From positions 682,001 to 746,000 of the forward strand of contig BPGT01000002.1 in NCBI GenBank assembly GCA_026003175.1: a stretch of 64,000 nucleotides of DNA, read 5' to 3'. Both the position numbers and the translations under genes were made by a program. Origin of the DNA: Armatimonadota bacterium (GTDB lineage Bacteria; Armatimonadota; HRBIN16). Position 1 is the first letter of the stretch, and every line of letters begins with the position of its first letter. This document shows, one piece after another, positions 1 through 7,507 of this stretch. Under the pieces are notes generated by a model. It ran no database searches. It had not been told where the DNA came from and saw nothing but the letters and a program-made list of their open reading frames with translations.

Positions 1-233
1 TCGGGCGACCAGATTGGGGCGAAGTCGTAGCCTTCATGAACGGTCAACCGTTTCGCTTCCCCGCCTGCACTACTCACCAGCCACAGGTCGCCCTGCCACG
101 AGAACGCAATCTGTTTGCCATCGGGCGAGGGGGCAGGGTAGCGTGCGAAGCGGACAACGGTTTGGGCGGTGCAGTGAGTTGCCAGAAAGAGAACTATCCA
201 GGTCAGAACGGCACAGCGTGTAGACAGATTCAT
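1..233 (-). CDS. Secreted PD40/TolB-like repeat protein, N-terminal fragment (tricorn protease type)
   Basis: The gene runs off the left edge; only 77 codons are visible. The ATG at 233 follows a GGAGG about a dozen bases upstream. The product begins with a signal peptide (Met-Asn-Leu, basic residue, then a hydrophobic stretch ending near TAQ). It continues with YPAPSPDGKQIAFSWQGDLW, then WLVSSAGGEAKRLT and a following FAPIWSP. These are the classic PD40 (TolB/tricorn) beta-propeller strands. This start is common in secreted tricorn-like S41 proteases and in TolB-like propellers; the catalytic part lies outside the window, so which one it is cannot be said. Confidence 0.62.
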   Translation of the reverse strand, partial: MNLSTRCAVLTWIVLFLATHCTAQTVVRFARYPAPSPDGKQIAFSWQGDLWLVSSAGGEAKRLTVHEGYDFAPIWSP

Positions 234-326
234 CCCGCGTTTCCACAACCTCCGTCACCAGTCTAAGTATCACCCTATTCGCCTTGCGCTCTCCTGATGC
301 CTGCAAAACAGGTATGCTTCACAGCC

Positions 327-356
327 TTGACGAAACTGACCAAACTCCTGTATAAC
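327..356 (+). promoter_or_regulatory. Sigma-70-type promoter for the beta-mannosidase
   Basis: TTGACG (327-332) and TATAAC (351-356) are separated by 18 bases. This places transcription start near 363, just ahead of the AAGGAGG ribosome site (about 369-375) of the gene at 384. Confidence 0.5.
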
Positions 357-383
357 TATGCGGTAGGCAAGGAGGTATAGAGG

Positions 384-2921
384 ATGCAGTTATCTCTCAA
401 CGGTGTCTGGAATCTTTTCTACTTTGAGCCCGGGCAGGGTATGCAGCAAGGGGCGCATCGCGAAGACTTCAATGAGCGTGATGCCATTTCGGTGGACGTG
501 CCTGGGGATGTTCATACTGCACTAGTTCGCGCGGGTATCTTGCCCGACCCCTATTACGATGAGAACCCCGAAGCCTGCGGCTGGGTGGAGGACTACGAGT
601 GGTGGTATCGAACCCGCTTCACCGTGCCTGCCGATATGCAGGGCGAGCGGTTTGACCTCGTTTTTGAGGGACTGGACACCCTCGCCGATGTCTATCTGAA
701 CGGCGAGAAAGTAGGCTCCGCGCAAAACATGTTTACGCCTTATCGCTTCGATGTCACCGAACACCTGCGTCGCGGTGAGGAGAATACGCTGGCAATATGC
801 TTCCACTCGGTGGTGCTGGAGGCGGAGAAGAAGGATGTCTCGCGCTACTGGGCGGCGTTTTACAAGCCGCGCGTGTGGGTGCGCAAAGCGCAGATGAACT
901 GGGGCTGGGATTGGGGACCCCGCTTCGTCACCGTCGGCGTGTGGCGACCGGTTCGGCTGGAGGCGCACTCGGTAGCGCGAATCGCCCATCTCTTCGCGTA
1001 CACCATTCGTCTTAGCGAAAACGGCGCGGAGGTGCGTCTGAGCGCAGAGATAGAACGCATCGGTGAAGATGGTCGTCCGCTGGTGGTCAACTTTTTCGTG
1101 CGCGACCATGGGCAGGATTGGCGCGTGAGCGCGCCGGTGAACGACGGCAAGGCGGAAACCACGTTGTGGATGGAATCGCCCCAGCTGTGGTGGACACACG
1201 ATTTGGGCGCACCACATCTTTACACCGTAGAAGCAGAGCTGTTGGACGGTTCGAAGATGGTGCACTCCAGCTCTGTACGCTTTGGCGTGTGCACGATTGA
1301 GGTAGACCAGTCGCCCGGGATAGAACCAGACACCACAAACTTCACCTTCGTGCTGAACGGTGTGAAGCTCTTTGCGAAGGGGGCGGACTGGATACCCGCC
1401 GACAACCTGATAGGCGCCATCCCCGCCGAACGCTACCGCAAGCTGGTGCAGATGGCGCGCGACGCCAACATGAACATGTTGCGTGTGTGGGGAGGGGGCA
1501 TCTACGAGTCGCCGGAGTTCTACGGCGCCTGTGACGAAATGGGCGTTCTGGTGTGGCAGGACTTCATGTTCAGCTGCGCCGCCTATCCCGATGACGATGA
1601 GGAGTTCGTCAACGAAGTGCGACGCGAGGCGGAAATTGTTGTTAAGCAGCTGCGCAACCATCCCTGCATCGCCCTGTGGTGCGGCAACAATGAGAACCAG
1701 TGGATTGACAGCATGATTCACTGGAACGAGCCCGATTTTCCCTTCTTCGGCAGGCGTATCTATGACGAGGTGCTTCCACAGGTGTGTGCTCAGCACGACC
1801 CTTCGCGCCTGTACTGGCAGGGTAGCCCCTGGGGCGGCGACGATGCTAACAGCGACAAGGCGGGCGATAAGCATAACTGGCAGGTGTGGGCAGGTATGAT
1901 TTACCCGCGAACCAGTCGCGAGGAACCTCGTTCGAACCCCACGCCGGAGGGCGTTTCCTACCGCCATTACGCGCACGACAGGGGGCGGTTTATCAGCGAG
2001 TTCGGGATGCACGGCGCGCCTGCCCTGCGCACCCTGCAACGCAACATTCCGCCTGAACAGTTCTTCTATGACAGTGAAGGCTTCCTGTACCGCATCAAGG
2101 ACCCCGATACCTCGCGCAAGGAGCACATGTTTGAGGCGCACGTCTGGCAGCCGAAGGATATTCAGGAGTTCGTCCTGCTGTCGCAGTTTGTGCAGGCGGA
2201 GGGATTAAAGTTCGGCATCGAGCATTACCGCAGGCGCAAGTTCGAGTGCAGTGGTGCGCTCTTCTGGCAGCTGAACGACTGCTGGCCCGGCATCTCGTGG
2301 AGCGTGATAGACTACTATCTGAACCCGAAGGGCTCCTATCACTACGTGACCCGAGCCTTCGCACCGTTGTTGTATACCTTCCGGCAGGAGGAGGATGGCT
2401 CGGTAACGCTGTGGGGTGTGAACGACCGCAATGAACCATTATCCAGTGAACTGCGCATTCGCCGAATGCGACTGGATGGCACAGTGCTCTCGGATGAGGA
2501 GCATCGAGTGTATGTGCCAGCCAACAGCAGTCAGCAGCTGTTACAACTGGCACCCGCGACAGACCCCACCACCGAGTTTCTGGTGGTGCAGGTGAAGCGC
2601 GGTCACTCCGCCCCCGACAACGTGCACTTCTTCGCCGAGTGGAAGCACCTGAAGATGCCGAAAGCAACGGTGCAGGCAGTGTTCACGCTCAAGGGGCAGG
2701 AAGGGTGCGAGTGGGAGTGTGAACTGCGCGCCGATGCTTTCGCACATTTTGTGCACCTGGTGTTTCCACAGGACGCTGTGCAGGTGAGCGATAACTACCT
2801 GTTCTTGCTGCCCGGCGAGCCGCGCACGGTAGAGTTCACCTGCCCCGAACCCTGTGACCCCCGACAGATACAGATATCGGGCTTCAACGTGAGCAAGGTG
2901 GAAACGGAGGTGAGGGGATAG
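384..2921 (+). CDS. Beta-mannosidase, GH2 family
   Basis: The protein has 845 residues, the usual length for GH2 beta-mannosidases, and should cleave terminal beta-mannose from manno-oligosaccharides. It opens with a GH2 jelly-roll domain (LNGVWNLFYF near the start, then GDVHTAL and WWYRTRF). An Ig-like domain follows, then a TIM barrel with WGGGIYE. The probable acid/base Glu is in CGNNE (about residue 437) and the nucleophile Glu in ISEFGMHG (about 539). No signal peptide is seen, so it is probably cytoplasmic and acts on imported sugars. The start is fixed by AAGGAGG nine bases upstream. It faces the epimerase gene convergently across a 25-base gap; that epimerase may also act on mannose-containing sugars, which fits a mannan route. 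Confidence 0.9.
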   Translation: MQLSLNGVWNLFYFEPGQGMQQGAHREDFNERDAISVDVPGDVHTALVRAGILPDPYYDENPEACGWVEDYEWWYRTRFTVPADMQGERFDLVFEGLDTLADVYLNGEKVGSAQNMFTPYRFDVTEHLRRGEENTLAICFHSVVLEAEKKDVSRYWAAFYKPRVWVRKAQMNWGWDWGPRFVTVGVWRPVRLEAHSVARIAHLFAYTIRLSENGAEVRLSAEIERIGEDGRPLVVNFFVRDHGQDWRVSAPVNDGKAETTLWMESPQLWWTHDLGAPHLYTVEAELLDGSKMVHSSSVRFGVCTIEVDQSPGIEPDTTNFTFVLNGVKLFAKGADWIPADNLIGAIPAERYRKLVQMARDANMNMLRVWGGGIYESPEFYGACDEMGVLVWQDFMFSCAAYPDDDEEFVNEVRREAEIVVKQLRNHPCIALWCGNNENQWIDSMIHWNEPDFPFFGRRIYDEVLPQVCAQHDPSRLYWQGSPWGGDDANSDKAGDKHNWQVWAGMIYPRTSREEPRSNPTPEGVSYRHYAHDRGRFISEFGMHGAPALRTLQRNIPPEQFFYDSEGFLYRIKDPDTSRKEHMFEAHVWQPKDIQEFVLLSQFVQAEGLKFGIEHYRRRKFECSGALFWQLNDCWPGISWSVIDYYLNPKGSYHYVTRAFAPLLYTFRQEEDGSVTLWGVNDRNEPLSSELRIRRMRLDGTVLSDEEHRVYVPANSSQQLLQLAPATDPTTEFLVVQVKRGHSAPDNVHFFAEWKHLKMPKATVQAVFTLKGQEGCEWECELRADAFAHFVHLVFPQDAVQVSDNYLFLLPGEPRTVEFTCPEPCDPRQIQISGFNVSKVETEVRG

Positions 2922-2946
2922 TGGTTTGCAAGCCAGAATGCGCCCA

Positions 2947-4137
2947 TTATAGTACCTTCCTCGCTTCCTGCCCGTACAGGTTCCCTGCAACATGCCACCA
3001 TGCTTGCGTCAGGTGGTATGCCGCCTTCCACGCGCTCCCTTTGTGTGTGTGCGTGGGCTGGCAGGATTCGTCCAGCGTTTCGAAGTATTCGCCGTAGTCA
3101 GCATCATAGAAGCGGGTGAGCACGGTGTGACACACCTGCGCCAGACGCTCACAGAACTCGTTTTTGCCTGTCAATCGCCACCACAGGGATAACGCGCCCA
3201 TCGCCTCGCCCTGTGTCCAGTAGATGAGGTGTCGGTTCGTGGGTTCACCGTCGGGCGTAGTGTTCTGGATGAAGGCTTGGCGCGGTTCATCCCAACCGTG
3301 CTGCAGGCAGAAGCGAAGCAGGGTATCAGCAACGGGAGTGAACAAGTCGGTATTCAGCTGTAGCCCTGCGACGCGCAGGAACCATGCCGCCTCCAGATTG
3401 TGTCCGATGCTGACGTTGCCTCCGGTGGCGTCGAAGTTCTCGCTCCAGTCGTTCAGGAACCACTCGCGGGCGCACTGGCCGTTGGGATGCAGAGTTCGGG
3501 TGGCGATGGTTTGTGCCAGCTCGTGCAGGTGATGACGGGCGAAGGGAGACCCACAAAACGCCGCCACTGCCGATGCTGCCTCCATGCTGTGCAGCTGGGT
3601 GTCCAGCCTTTTGGTGTTGTCGAGCGGAAACAGACAGCGTGTGAGCGATTGCACGTAACCGCCTCTGTCCGTATCCCACAGGTGCTCCTGCATCCAGTGC
3701 AGGCCGTCTTCGGCGTCGTGTAGCAGCGCATCGTCATCAAGGGCATGTCCGGCGTAGGCGAGGGCGTACACCCCAAAGGCGTGACCGTACGCCATCTTGC
3801 TGCCGTTGGTCAGATCGCCTTCGCGGGACACCGTCCAGAACCAGCCGCCACACTTAGCATCACGCATCTTCTCCTGCAGGAAGCGCACGCCGTGTTCTAC
3901 CAGCTCTCTCCACGCGCTATCACCGCTCCACAGAGCAGCGATGGCGAAGGCGTAGGTCATTCGCGCCTGCATCACCAGGAACTTCTGTCCGTCGCCATAG
4001 CGGGTGCCGTCGCGGTTGAGATGCGTCCAGAAGCCTCCGTGTTCGCGGTCTACCGCATGTTCTGCCCAGAACTGCAGGTTATGCAGCACGTGCGCTTGTA
4101 TCTCTTCTGCAGAAGGCAGCCTCAGCTCACCCATCAT
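2947..4137 (-). CDS. N-acylglucosamine 2-epimerase / mannobiose-cellobiose 2-epimerase family protein
   Basis: The 396-residue protein has the alpha/alpha-barrel layout of the AGE superfamily. Visible elements are the FWAEHAVDREHGGFWTHLNRDG opening (shown here in part: HAVDREHGGFW), MQARMTYAFA, KMAYGHAFGVYALA and the late IYWTQGEAMGALSLWWRLTG helix. Family members interconvert the C2 epimers of N-acyl-glucosamine, or of the reducing-end glucose/mannose in cellobiose and mannobiose. The nearby mannosidase makes a mannose-type substrate attractive, but this is inference. No signal peptide is present. The start overlaps the stop of the nicotinate phosphoribosyltransferase gene as ATGA, so translation is probably coupled, even though sugar epimerisation and NAD salvage are not an obvious pair. 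The next codon (4134) is also ATG. Confidence 0.82.
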   Translation of the reverse strand: MMGELRLPSAEEIQAHVLHNLQFWAEHAVDREHGGFWTHLNRDGTRYGDGQKFLVMQARMTYAFAIAALWSGDSAWRELVEHGVRFLQEKMRDAKCGGWFWTVSREGDLTNGSKMAYGHAFGVYALAYAGHALDDDALLHDAEDGLHWMQEHLWDTDRGGYVQSLTRCLFPLDNTKRLDTQLHSMEAASAVAAFCGSPFARHHLHELAQTIATRTLHPNGQCAREWFLNDWSENFDATGGNVSIGHNLEAAWFLRVAGLQLNTDLFTPVADTLLRFCLQHGWDEPRQAFIQNTTPDGEPTNRHLIYWTQGEAMGALSLWWRLTGKNEFCERLAQVCHTVLTRFYDADYGEYFETLDESCQPTHTHKGSAWKAAYHLTQAWWHVAGNLYGQEARKVL

Positions 4138-5495
4138 CTCTGCTCCACGCGCCGCAGGTTTGGGTTGTCGCAGGCTCTGCGTCCCTCTTTTGCCATGTGT
4201 ACCCAGCGCTCATCTATCTTCACGCGCACCACGTCGGCAGTAAAGTCGGTCACCGTGCCCTCCACCGAGCTGTTCGAGAAGAAAGAAGAGCCGACGCCAT
4301 AGATGTCTACCGGCACGCCTTTCTCCTCGAACTGCCGGATGCGCTGCACGTTGAAGCCGCCTGTTGCCACGATTTTTATCTGGCGGCAGTATTCAGCAGC
4401 ACGCTCGCGCCATTCGCCCGACAGGCTCCAATCTTTCCACGCGCTGTCCAGCGCGTCCCGCAAGGCGCGAATCAGCGCAGGGCTGACACCGTACAGCGTG
4501 GGTTCGTCGGGGAGATGCTGCAGGCTACGGTCACGTAGCTCGCCGCCTGTGTCGGGGCGAACGCCAAACAGTTTATATCGCTGGGCTTCTTCCCGGTCGC
4601 CCGATTCCGCTGCCTGTCGGTAGCGTTCGAAGAAGGCACGCGCCACTTGCAAGGAGGTAGTCACGCAGTCGTTGTGAAAGTCCACCAGCGCGATGCGGGG
4701 TACGCTGGGTGGCAGGATTCGGGCGAACTGTAGCATCAGCTCAGTCGTGTCGCCCAGGAAGCAGGCAATCATGGCGTGTGCAATGGTTCCACCTGCCTGT
4801 CCGCCCCACAGCGAGGCTTGCGCGGGGGTGGAGACAAAAGGCAGCGTGCTCGCGCCGAAGTCGTAGTTATACCGTTGCACACCGATATAATAGGCGTAGC
4901 CGTCTATCGCCTGCGTGGCGGGCAGGTCAAAGCGAGCGGGGAAGAAAAGCACCGGTTTACCCCGAGCCGCCTGCATCAGGTAGTAGGTGTTGGTAGCGAT
5001 TCGGCTGGCTCGGGTGAGCACCCCCAGCGTTGGCGTCTCCAGAATGGCGAAGTGTCGGTAGCGTCCGCGCACCTTCAACACGGGTGTAATCTCCATCGGG
5101 TTGCCGGCGTAGGGAGCGAGGTCGCCATCTTGCACCGCCAGTATCTCCAATTGGTCGCCTGCAGGGATGAAGGCATCGCCTTCCCACTCGCCGCTACACC
5201 GTTGCAGGATGGCTATCGCCACATCCACGCCGGCCACCACTGTAAGCGGCTTGCGACGGGGAAACCACTGCATCTCCACGACAGTATCACCGGTGAGCAA
5301 GTGGTGATACTCGGTAATGCCCTGTGCCTCCAGTAGGGTAGAGTGTCCGCGAAACCGATAGCCTTCCCGCGCCAGCTGTGTGAGGATGGTCATGCCGTTC
5401 CAGAAGTAGCGATCGCTGTACTCGCCGCGCCGGATGCCCTCCCAATCCAGTTGCAGTTTGTCTGCAGGTATCCGCTTACCGTCGAAGATGCTCAT
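4134..5495 (-). CDS. pncB: Nicotinate phosphoribosyltransferase
   Basis: It converts nicotinate and PRPP to nicotinate mononucleotide in NAD salvage. The protein (453 residues from the chosen start) shows the NAPRTase pattern: SDRYFWNGMTIL near the N-terminus, ETPTLGVLTRASRIATNTYYL, then DGYAYYIGVQRYN. ALVDFHNDCVT and a late IVATGGFNVQRI strand follow, and belong to the phosphoribosyl-binding face. The frame stays open upstream to 5570, but this overlaps the nicotinamidase. The ATG at 5495 lies 8 bases after that gene's stop and gives MSIFDGKRIP, so it is preferred. Nicotinamidase followed by this enzyme is the textbook pncA-pncB pair, giving nicotinamide to NaMN in two steps. Confidence 0.9.
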   Translation of the reverse strand: MSIFDGKRIPADKLQLDWEGIRRGEYSDRYFWNGMTILTQLAREGYRFRGHSTLLEAQGITEYHHLLTGDTVVEMQWFPRRKPLTVVAGVDVAIAILQRCSGEWEGDAFIPAGDQLEILAVQDGDLAPYAGNPMEITPVLKVRGRYRHFAILETPTLGVLTRASRIATNTYYLMQAARGKPVLFFPARFDLPATQAIDGYAYYIGVQRYNYDFGASTLPFVSTPAQASLWGGQAGGTIAHAMIACFLGDTTELMLQFARILPPSVPRIALVDFHNDCVTTSLQVARAFFERYRQAAESGDREEAQRYKLFGVRPDTGGELRDRSLQHLPDEPTLYGVSPALIRALRDALDSAWKDWSLSGEWRERAAEYCRQIKIVATGGFNVQRIRQFEEKGVPVDIYGVGSSFFSNSSVEGTVTDFTADVVRVKIDERWVHMAKEGRRACDNPNLRRVEQR

Positions 5496-5503
5496 TTCTG
5501 TTC

Positions 5504-6217
5504 TCACCGTATATCTTTTACCACCTTCACGCCATGCATTGCCAGATGGTACAGGGCGAACCTGTGACACAGCTCGGCAGGGTGTGGGAGGATACCCATC
5601 TCCTGCGCGAGGTCGGGGGCGATATCGTAGGTATCTGTGCAGTCAGCTGGTATGATGACCCTGCCCGATATATTGTGCGCCAGCAGATGCGTGTGCAGGT
5701 AGGTCGCCAGCAGGTAGACACCCAAATCGGTTCCGCAGCCACTCACCACAAAGTGGGTGACCTGCGGGTTGTCCATCAGCCAGGGTTCCAGGCTGGTGGC
5801 GTTCGCGGGGTGGAAGGAATTCTTGACGAACATGGTAAACAGGTCGCGAAAGGTCAGGGAAGCGAGCTCCGATACCAGCCGCGCTTCCGTCGTGCCGCGA
5901 ACCGCATGTGCGGGGAAATGGCGAAACTCCTCTGCGTCGTCGCTGTGGCTATCCACAACCAGTACAAAGTTCTGCACACCCCACTCATGCGCGCGGGTGA
6001 ACAGGTCGCGTAAACGGGGGAGCATGGCGCGGATGCGCCCGCTAGCGAGGCTGCCCTCATACGCGAAGGCGTTGACCGTATCCACTGCGAACAGCGCAAC
6101 CGCCTCGGGGGAACCTGCAGGCATGAGGACATCCTCTTCCCACCGCGCTTCGGGAAGGCGGGTAAACCACTCGTCTATGAAACGCAAAAAGTCCGTTCCG
6201 TTAAGGGCGTGTTCCAT
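5504..6217 (-). CDS. Nicotinamidase, cysteine-hydrolase (isochorismatase-like) family
   Basis: The 237-residue protein has the Rossmann-like cysteine-hydrolase fold. A plausible catalytic triad is Asp46 (in AVDTVNAF), Lys132 (in MFVKNSF) and Cys161 (in VVSGCGTDLGV). The DSHSDDAEEF segment with later histidines (FPAHAV) matches the metal-binding region of PncA enzymes. It should hydrolyse nicotinamide to nicotinate and ammonia in the cytoplasm. Adjacency to the nicotinate phosphoribosyltransferase, 8 bases downstream, makes nicotinamidase far likelier than other members of the superfamily. The insertion between Asp46 and the metal site (GSLASGRIRAML and on) is ordinary. Confidence 0.85.
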   Translation of the reverse strand: MEHALNGTDFLRFIDEWFTRLPEARWEEDVLMPAGSPEAVALFAVDTVNAFAYEGSLASGRIRAMLPRLRDLFTRAHEWGVQNFVLVVDSHSDDAEEFRHFPAHAVRGTTEARLVSELASLTFRDLFTMFVKNSFHPANATSLEPWLMDNPQVTHFVVSGCGTDLGVYLLATYLHTHLLAHNISGRVIIPADCTDTYDIAPDLAQEMGILPHPAELCHRFALYHLAMHGVKVVKDIR

Positions 6218-6324
6218 TGCTTTTTCGTTTTGTACGTCGCTGCGGGCTTACTGTTCTTCGCTCAACCAGTCCTCCAGTAGGAGCTCAGACACGCACTGGA
6301 AATGTTTTCGGTTAGGAAGTCCAG

Positions 6325-6462
6325 CTACGCCTGCAGGCGGGCAGACCTCTCCCCAGCAGGCGAGTATAACAAAATCTCCACTTCCTGTCCGTCGGTGACG
6401 TGTATATCCTGCAACGGACGGAGCACGCCACCCTCTACTCTGGCTCTGAGCACGGTAATCAT
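6325..6462 (-). CDS. Small DUF104/AF2212-like protein (antitoxin-like), possibly frameshifted
   Basis: This 45-residue gene starts at an ATG nine bases after GGAGGAA. It reads MITVLRARVEGGVLRPLQDI and then DGQEVEILLYSP. The layout of beta strand, (E)GGVLRPL, DGQEVEI is that of DUF104 (AF2212-like) proteins, often the antitoxin partner of PIN toxins in archaea and bacteria. No PIN gene follows here. A second frame on the same strand is open through 6248 and ends with the protein-like stretch LLLEDWLSEEQ before TAA. The gene may therefore have lost its tail by a frameshift. It lies about 110 bases upstream of the nicotinamidase and could share its transcript. Confidence 0.6.
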   Translation of the reverse strand: MITVLRARVEGGVLRPLQDIHVTDGQEVEILLYSPAGERSARLQA

Positions 6463-6519
6463 TGTTCTATTCCTCCTGCAACTCCATTATATCACAGGCA
6501 AACCGTCAGGCAATTACTC

Positions 6520-6548
6520 TTGACAACCTGCATACCTTGTTTTATGAT
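6520..6548 (+). promoter_or_regulatory. Consensus-like sigma-70 promoter for the split LuxR-type regulator
   Basis: A perfect TTGACA (6520-6525) is followed by TATGAT (6543-6548) with the ideal 17-base spacer. Transcription would begin near 6555, about 27 bases before the ATG at 6582. It is one of the best promoter matches in the window. Confidence 0.7.
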
Positions 6549-6581
6549 ATTGCCAGCATTTTATCGCAAGAGGTATCCTGT

Positions 6582-6674
6582 ATGCCTACTGTATGGCTGA
6601 TCTGTCCTGACGCGGTGTTGCGAGAACGGCTGTTGCGGTGCTTGCATGATGGGGAGCAGGTGGGGTATGCGTGA
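6582..6674 (+). CDS. 30-residue leader ORF, translationally coupled to a LuxR-type HTH protein
   Basis: The ATG at 6582 has an AAGAGGT-like site upstream and lies behind a strong promoter. The product begins MPTVWLICPDAVLRERLLRC and stops at TGA 6672-6674, overlapping the GTG of the next gene as GTGA. Its sequence (VWLIC, then LRERLLRCL) resembles the first strand and helix of a response-regulator receiver domain. It may be the N-terminus of a protein continued in the next frame (CVADAVVVVPP), or a true coupling peptide. Too short to name. Confidence 0.4.
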   Translation: MPTVWLICPDAVLRERLLRCLHDGEQVGYA

Positions 6675-6976
6675 AGCCGTGCGTTGCGGATGCGGTGGTG
6701 GTAGTGCCTCCTGTGTTCACACAGGCTCAGGTGGAGACATTGCAGGCGTATGTGGACACGGGCAGTGTGCGTGAGGCGGCGAGGCGCAGGTGCTGTTCGG
6801 AGCAGACGGTTCGGCGTCATCTGGCGGCGGCGCGAGCGCGGATGGGTGCGCAGAACGTGGCGCAGTTGGTGCACGTGGCGTGGGTGTTGGGAGTATTAAC
6901 CGCTCCGTCTAGTACAAATTGGGTACAAAAATGGCAAAAATGGACTATTGACACGGGGGGGGACAGAGTAGAATAG
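6671..6976 (+). CDS. LuxR/GerE-type helix-turn-helix transcriptional regulator
   Basis: The 101-residue protein starts at a GTG inside the GTGA overlap with the 30-codon ORF. Residues roughly 22-70 form a GerE-type DNA-binding domain: GSVREAARRRCCSEQTVRRH, an LAAARARMGAQNVAQLVHVA stretch, then WVLGVL. This matches the alternating helix pattern of LuxR-family HTHs (skip-over of a Cys-rich turn, SEQTVRRHL recognition helix, M/LGAxN). The short N-terminal CVADAVVVVPP looks like the end of a degenerate receiver domain. There is no phosphoacceptor Asp. The C-terminal tail after WVLGVL has unusual composition and overlaps the promoter of the next gene. It probably controls the downstream cassette (inference from position). 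Confidence 0.72.
   Translation: MKPCVADAVVVVPPVFTQAQVETLQAYVDTGSVREAARRRCCSEQTVRRHLAAARARMGAQNVAQLVHVAWVLGVLTAPSSTNWVQKWQKWTIDTGGDRVE
6948..6974 (+). promoter_or_regulatory. Probable promoter for the Cys-rich/polymerase cassette
   Basis: TTGACA (6948-6953) and TAGAAT (6969-6974) are separated by 15 bases, two short of ideal. A short spacer can mark an activator-dependent promoter, and the LuxR-type gene lies immediately upstream. AAGGAGG (about 6992-6998) follows before the ATG at 7012. Confidence 0.45.
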
Positions 6977-7011
6977 AGGTAGAAAACTCTCAAAGGAGGA
7001 GGTCAATCAAA

Positions 7012-7479
7012 ATGCGCCAAACAAAGGCTATGTTGTGGACGGCCTTAGTAATACTGGTTATGGTAGTGTGTGCCGTCACAGCCACCAGCGTTTTAACAGG
7101 CGAGGTCATGGCGTGCCCTGACGATGCTGGATGTTATGGAGATGTTCTGGTTGCCCCGTTAGAAGCGAGTTACATCCCGCCGCAGGAAGGCGCTCCGCCT
7201 GCTCGCGTACTGTACGAGTACAGATGCTCTTCACAACATGTGGCCAAGTGCTTATCGCAAGATTGCACTAACGGCTTGGGGTGGGTAGGGGGGACAGCAT
7301 ATGCTAGCAAAAAATTTGTTTCCGACAATGTTCCCTACCCTCGCTGCATACATACAGGAAAAGCTAAAGACAAGTGCTATTACTTCCCACAACAGTGTGG
7401 AAGCTTCTACTACTATCTTTTGAGCAATTGCATCCTGCAGGTATACTCGAAGCCTGGTTACCTAGAGAAGTGCTCATAG
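7012..7479 (+). CDS. Secreted cysteine-rich protein of unknown function
   Basis: No family is recognised. The 155-residue product has a clear signal peptide (basic MRQTKAM, then a hydrophobic helix to about residue 25). The mature part holds ten cysteines, many spaced as small loops (CPDDAGC, RCSSQHVAKC, DC, KDKC, QQC, SNC). An even number of Cys in an exported protein suggests disulfides. Aromatic clusters (FYYYLL, CYYF) stand near the C-terminus. It has a strong ribosome site (AAAGGAGGAGG) and its own promoter, so it is probably well expressed. It is the first gene of a three-gene unit with the LolA-like protein and the Wzy-GT51 fusion. Possible roles are a secreted structural or recognition protein, or a substrate of its neighbours. 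Confidence 0.6.
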   Translation: MRQTKAMLWTALVILVMVVCAVTATSVLTGEVMACPDDAGCYGDVLVAPLEASYIPPQEGAPPARVLYEYRCSSQHVAKCLSQDCTNGLGWVGGTAYASKKFVSDNVPYPRCIHTGKAKDKCYYFPQQCGSFYYYLLSNCILQVYSKPGYLEKCS

Positions 7480-7507
7480 CCAGTCCCAGGCACTCTTGGG
7501 GAAGCAT

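Noticed and set aside
522-2141. 539-codon open frame antisense to the beta-mannosidase
   Set aside because: It mirrors the codon structure of a clear GH2 gene, has no ribosome site and reads as low-complexity His/Val/Arg protein.
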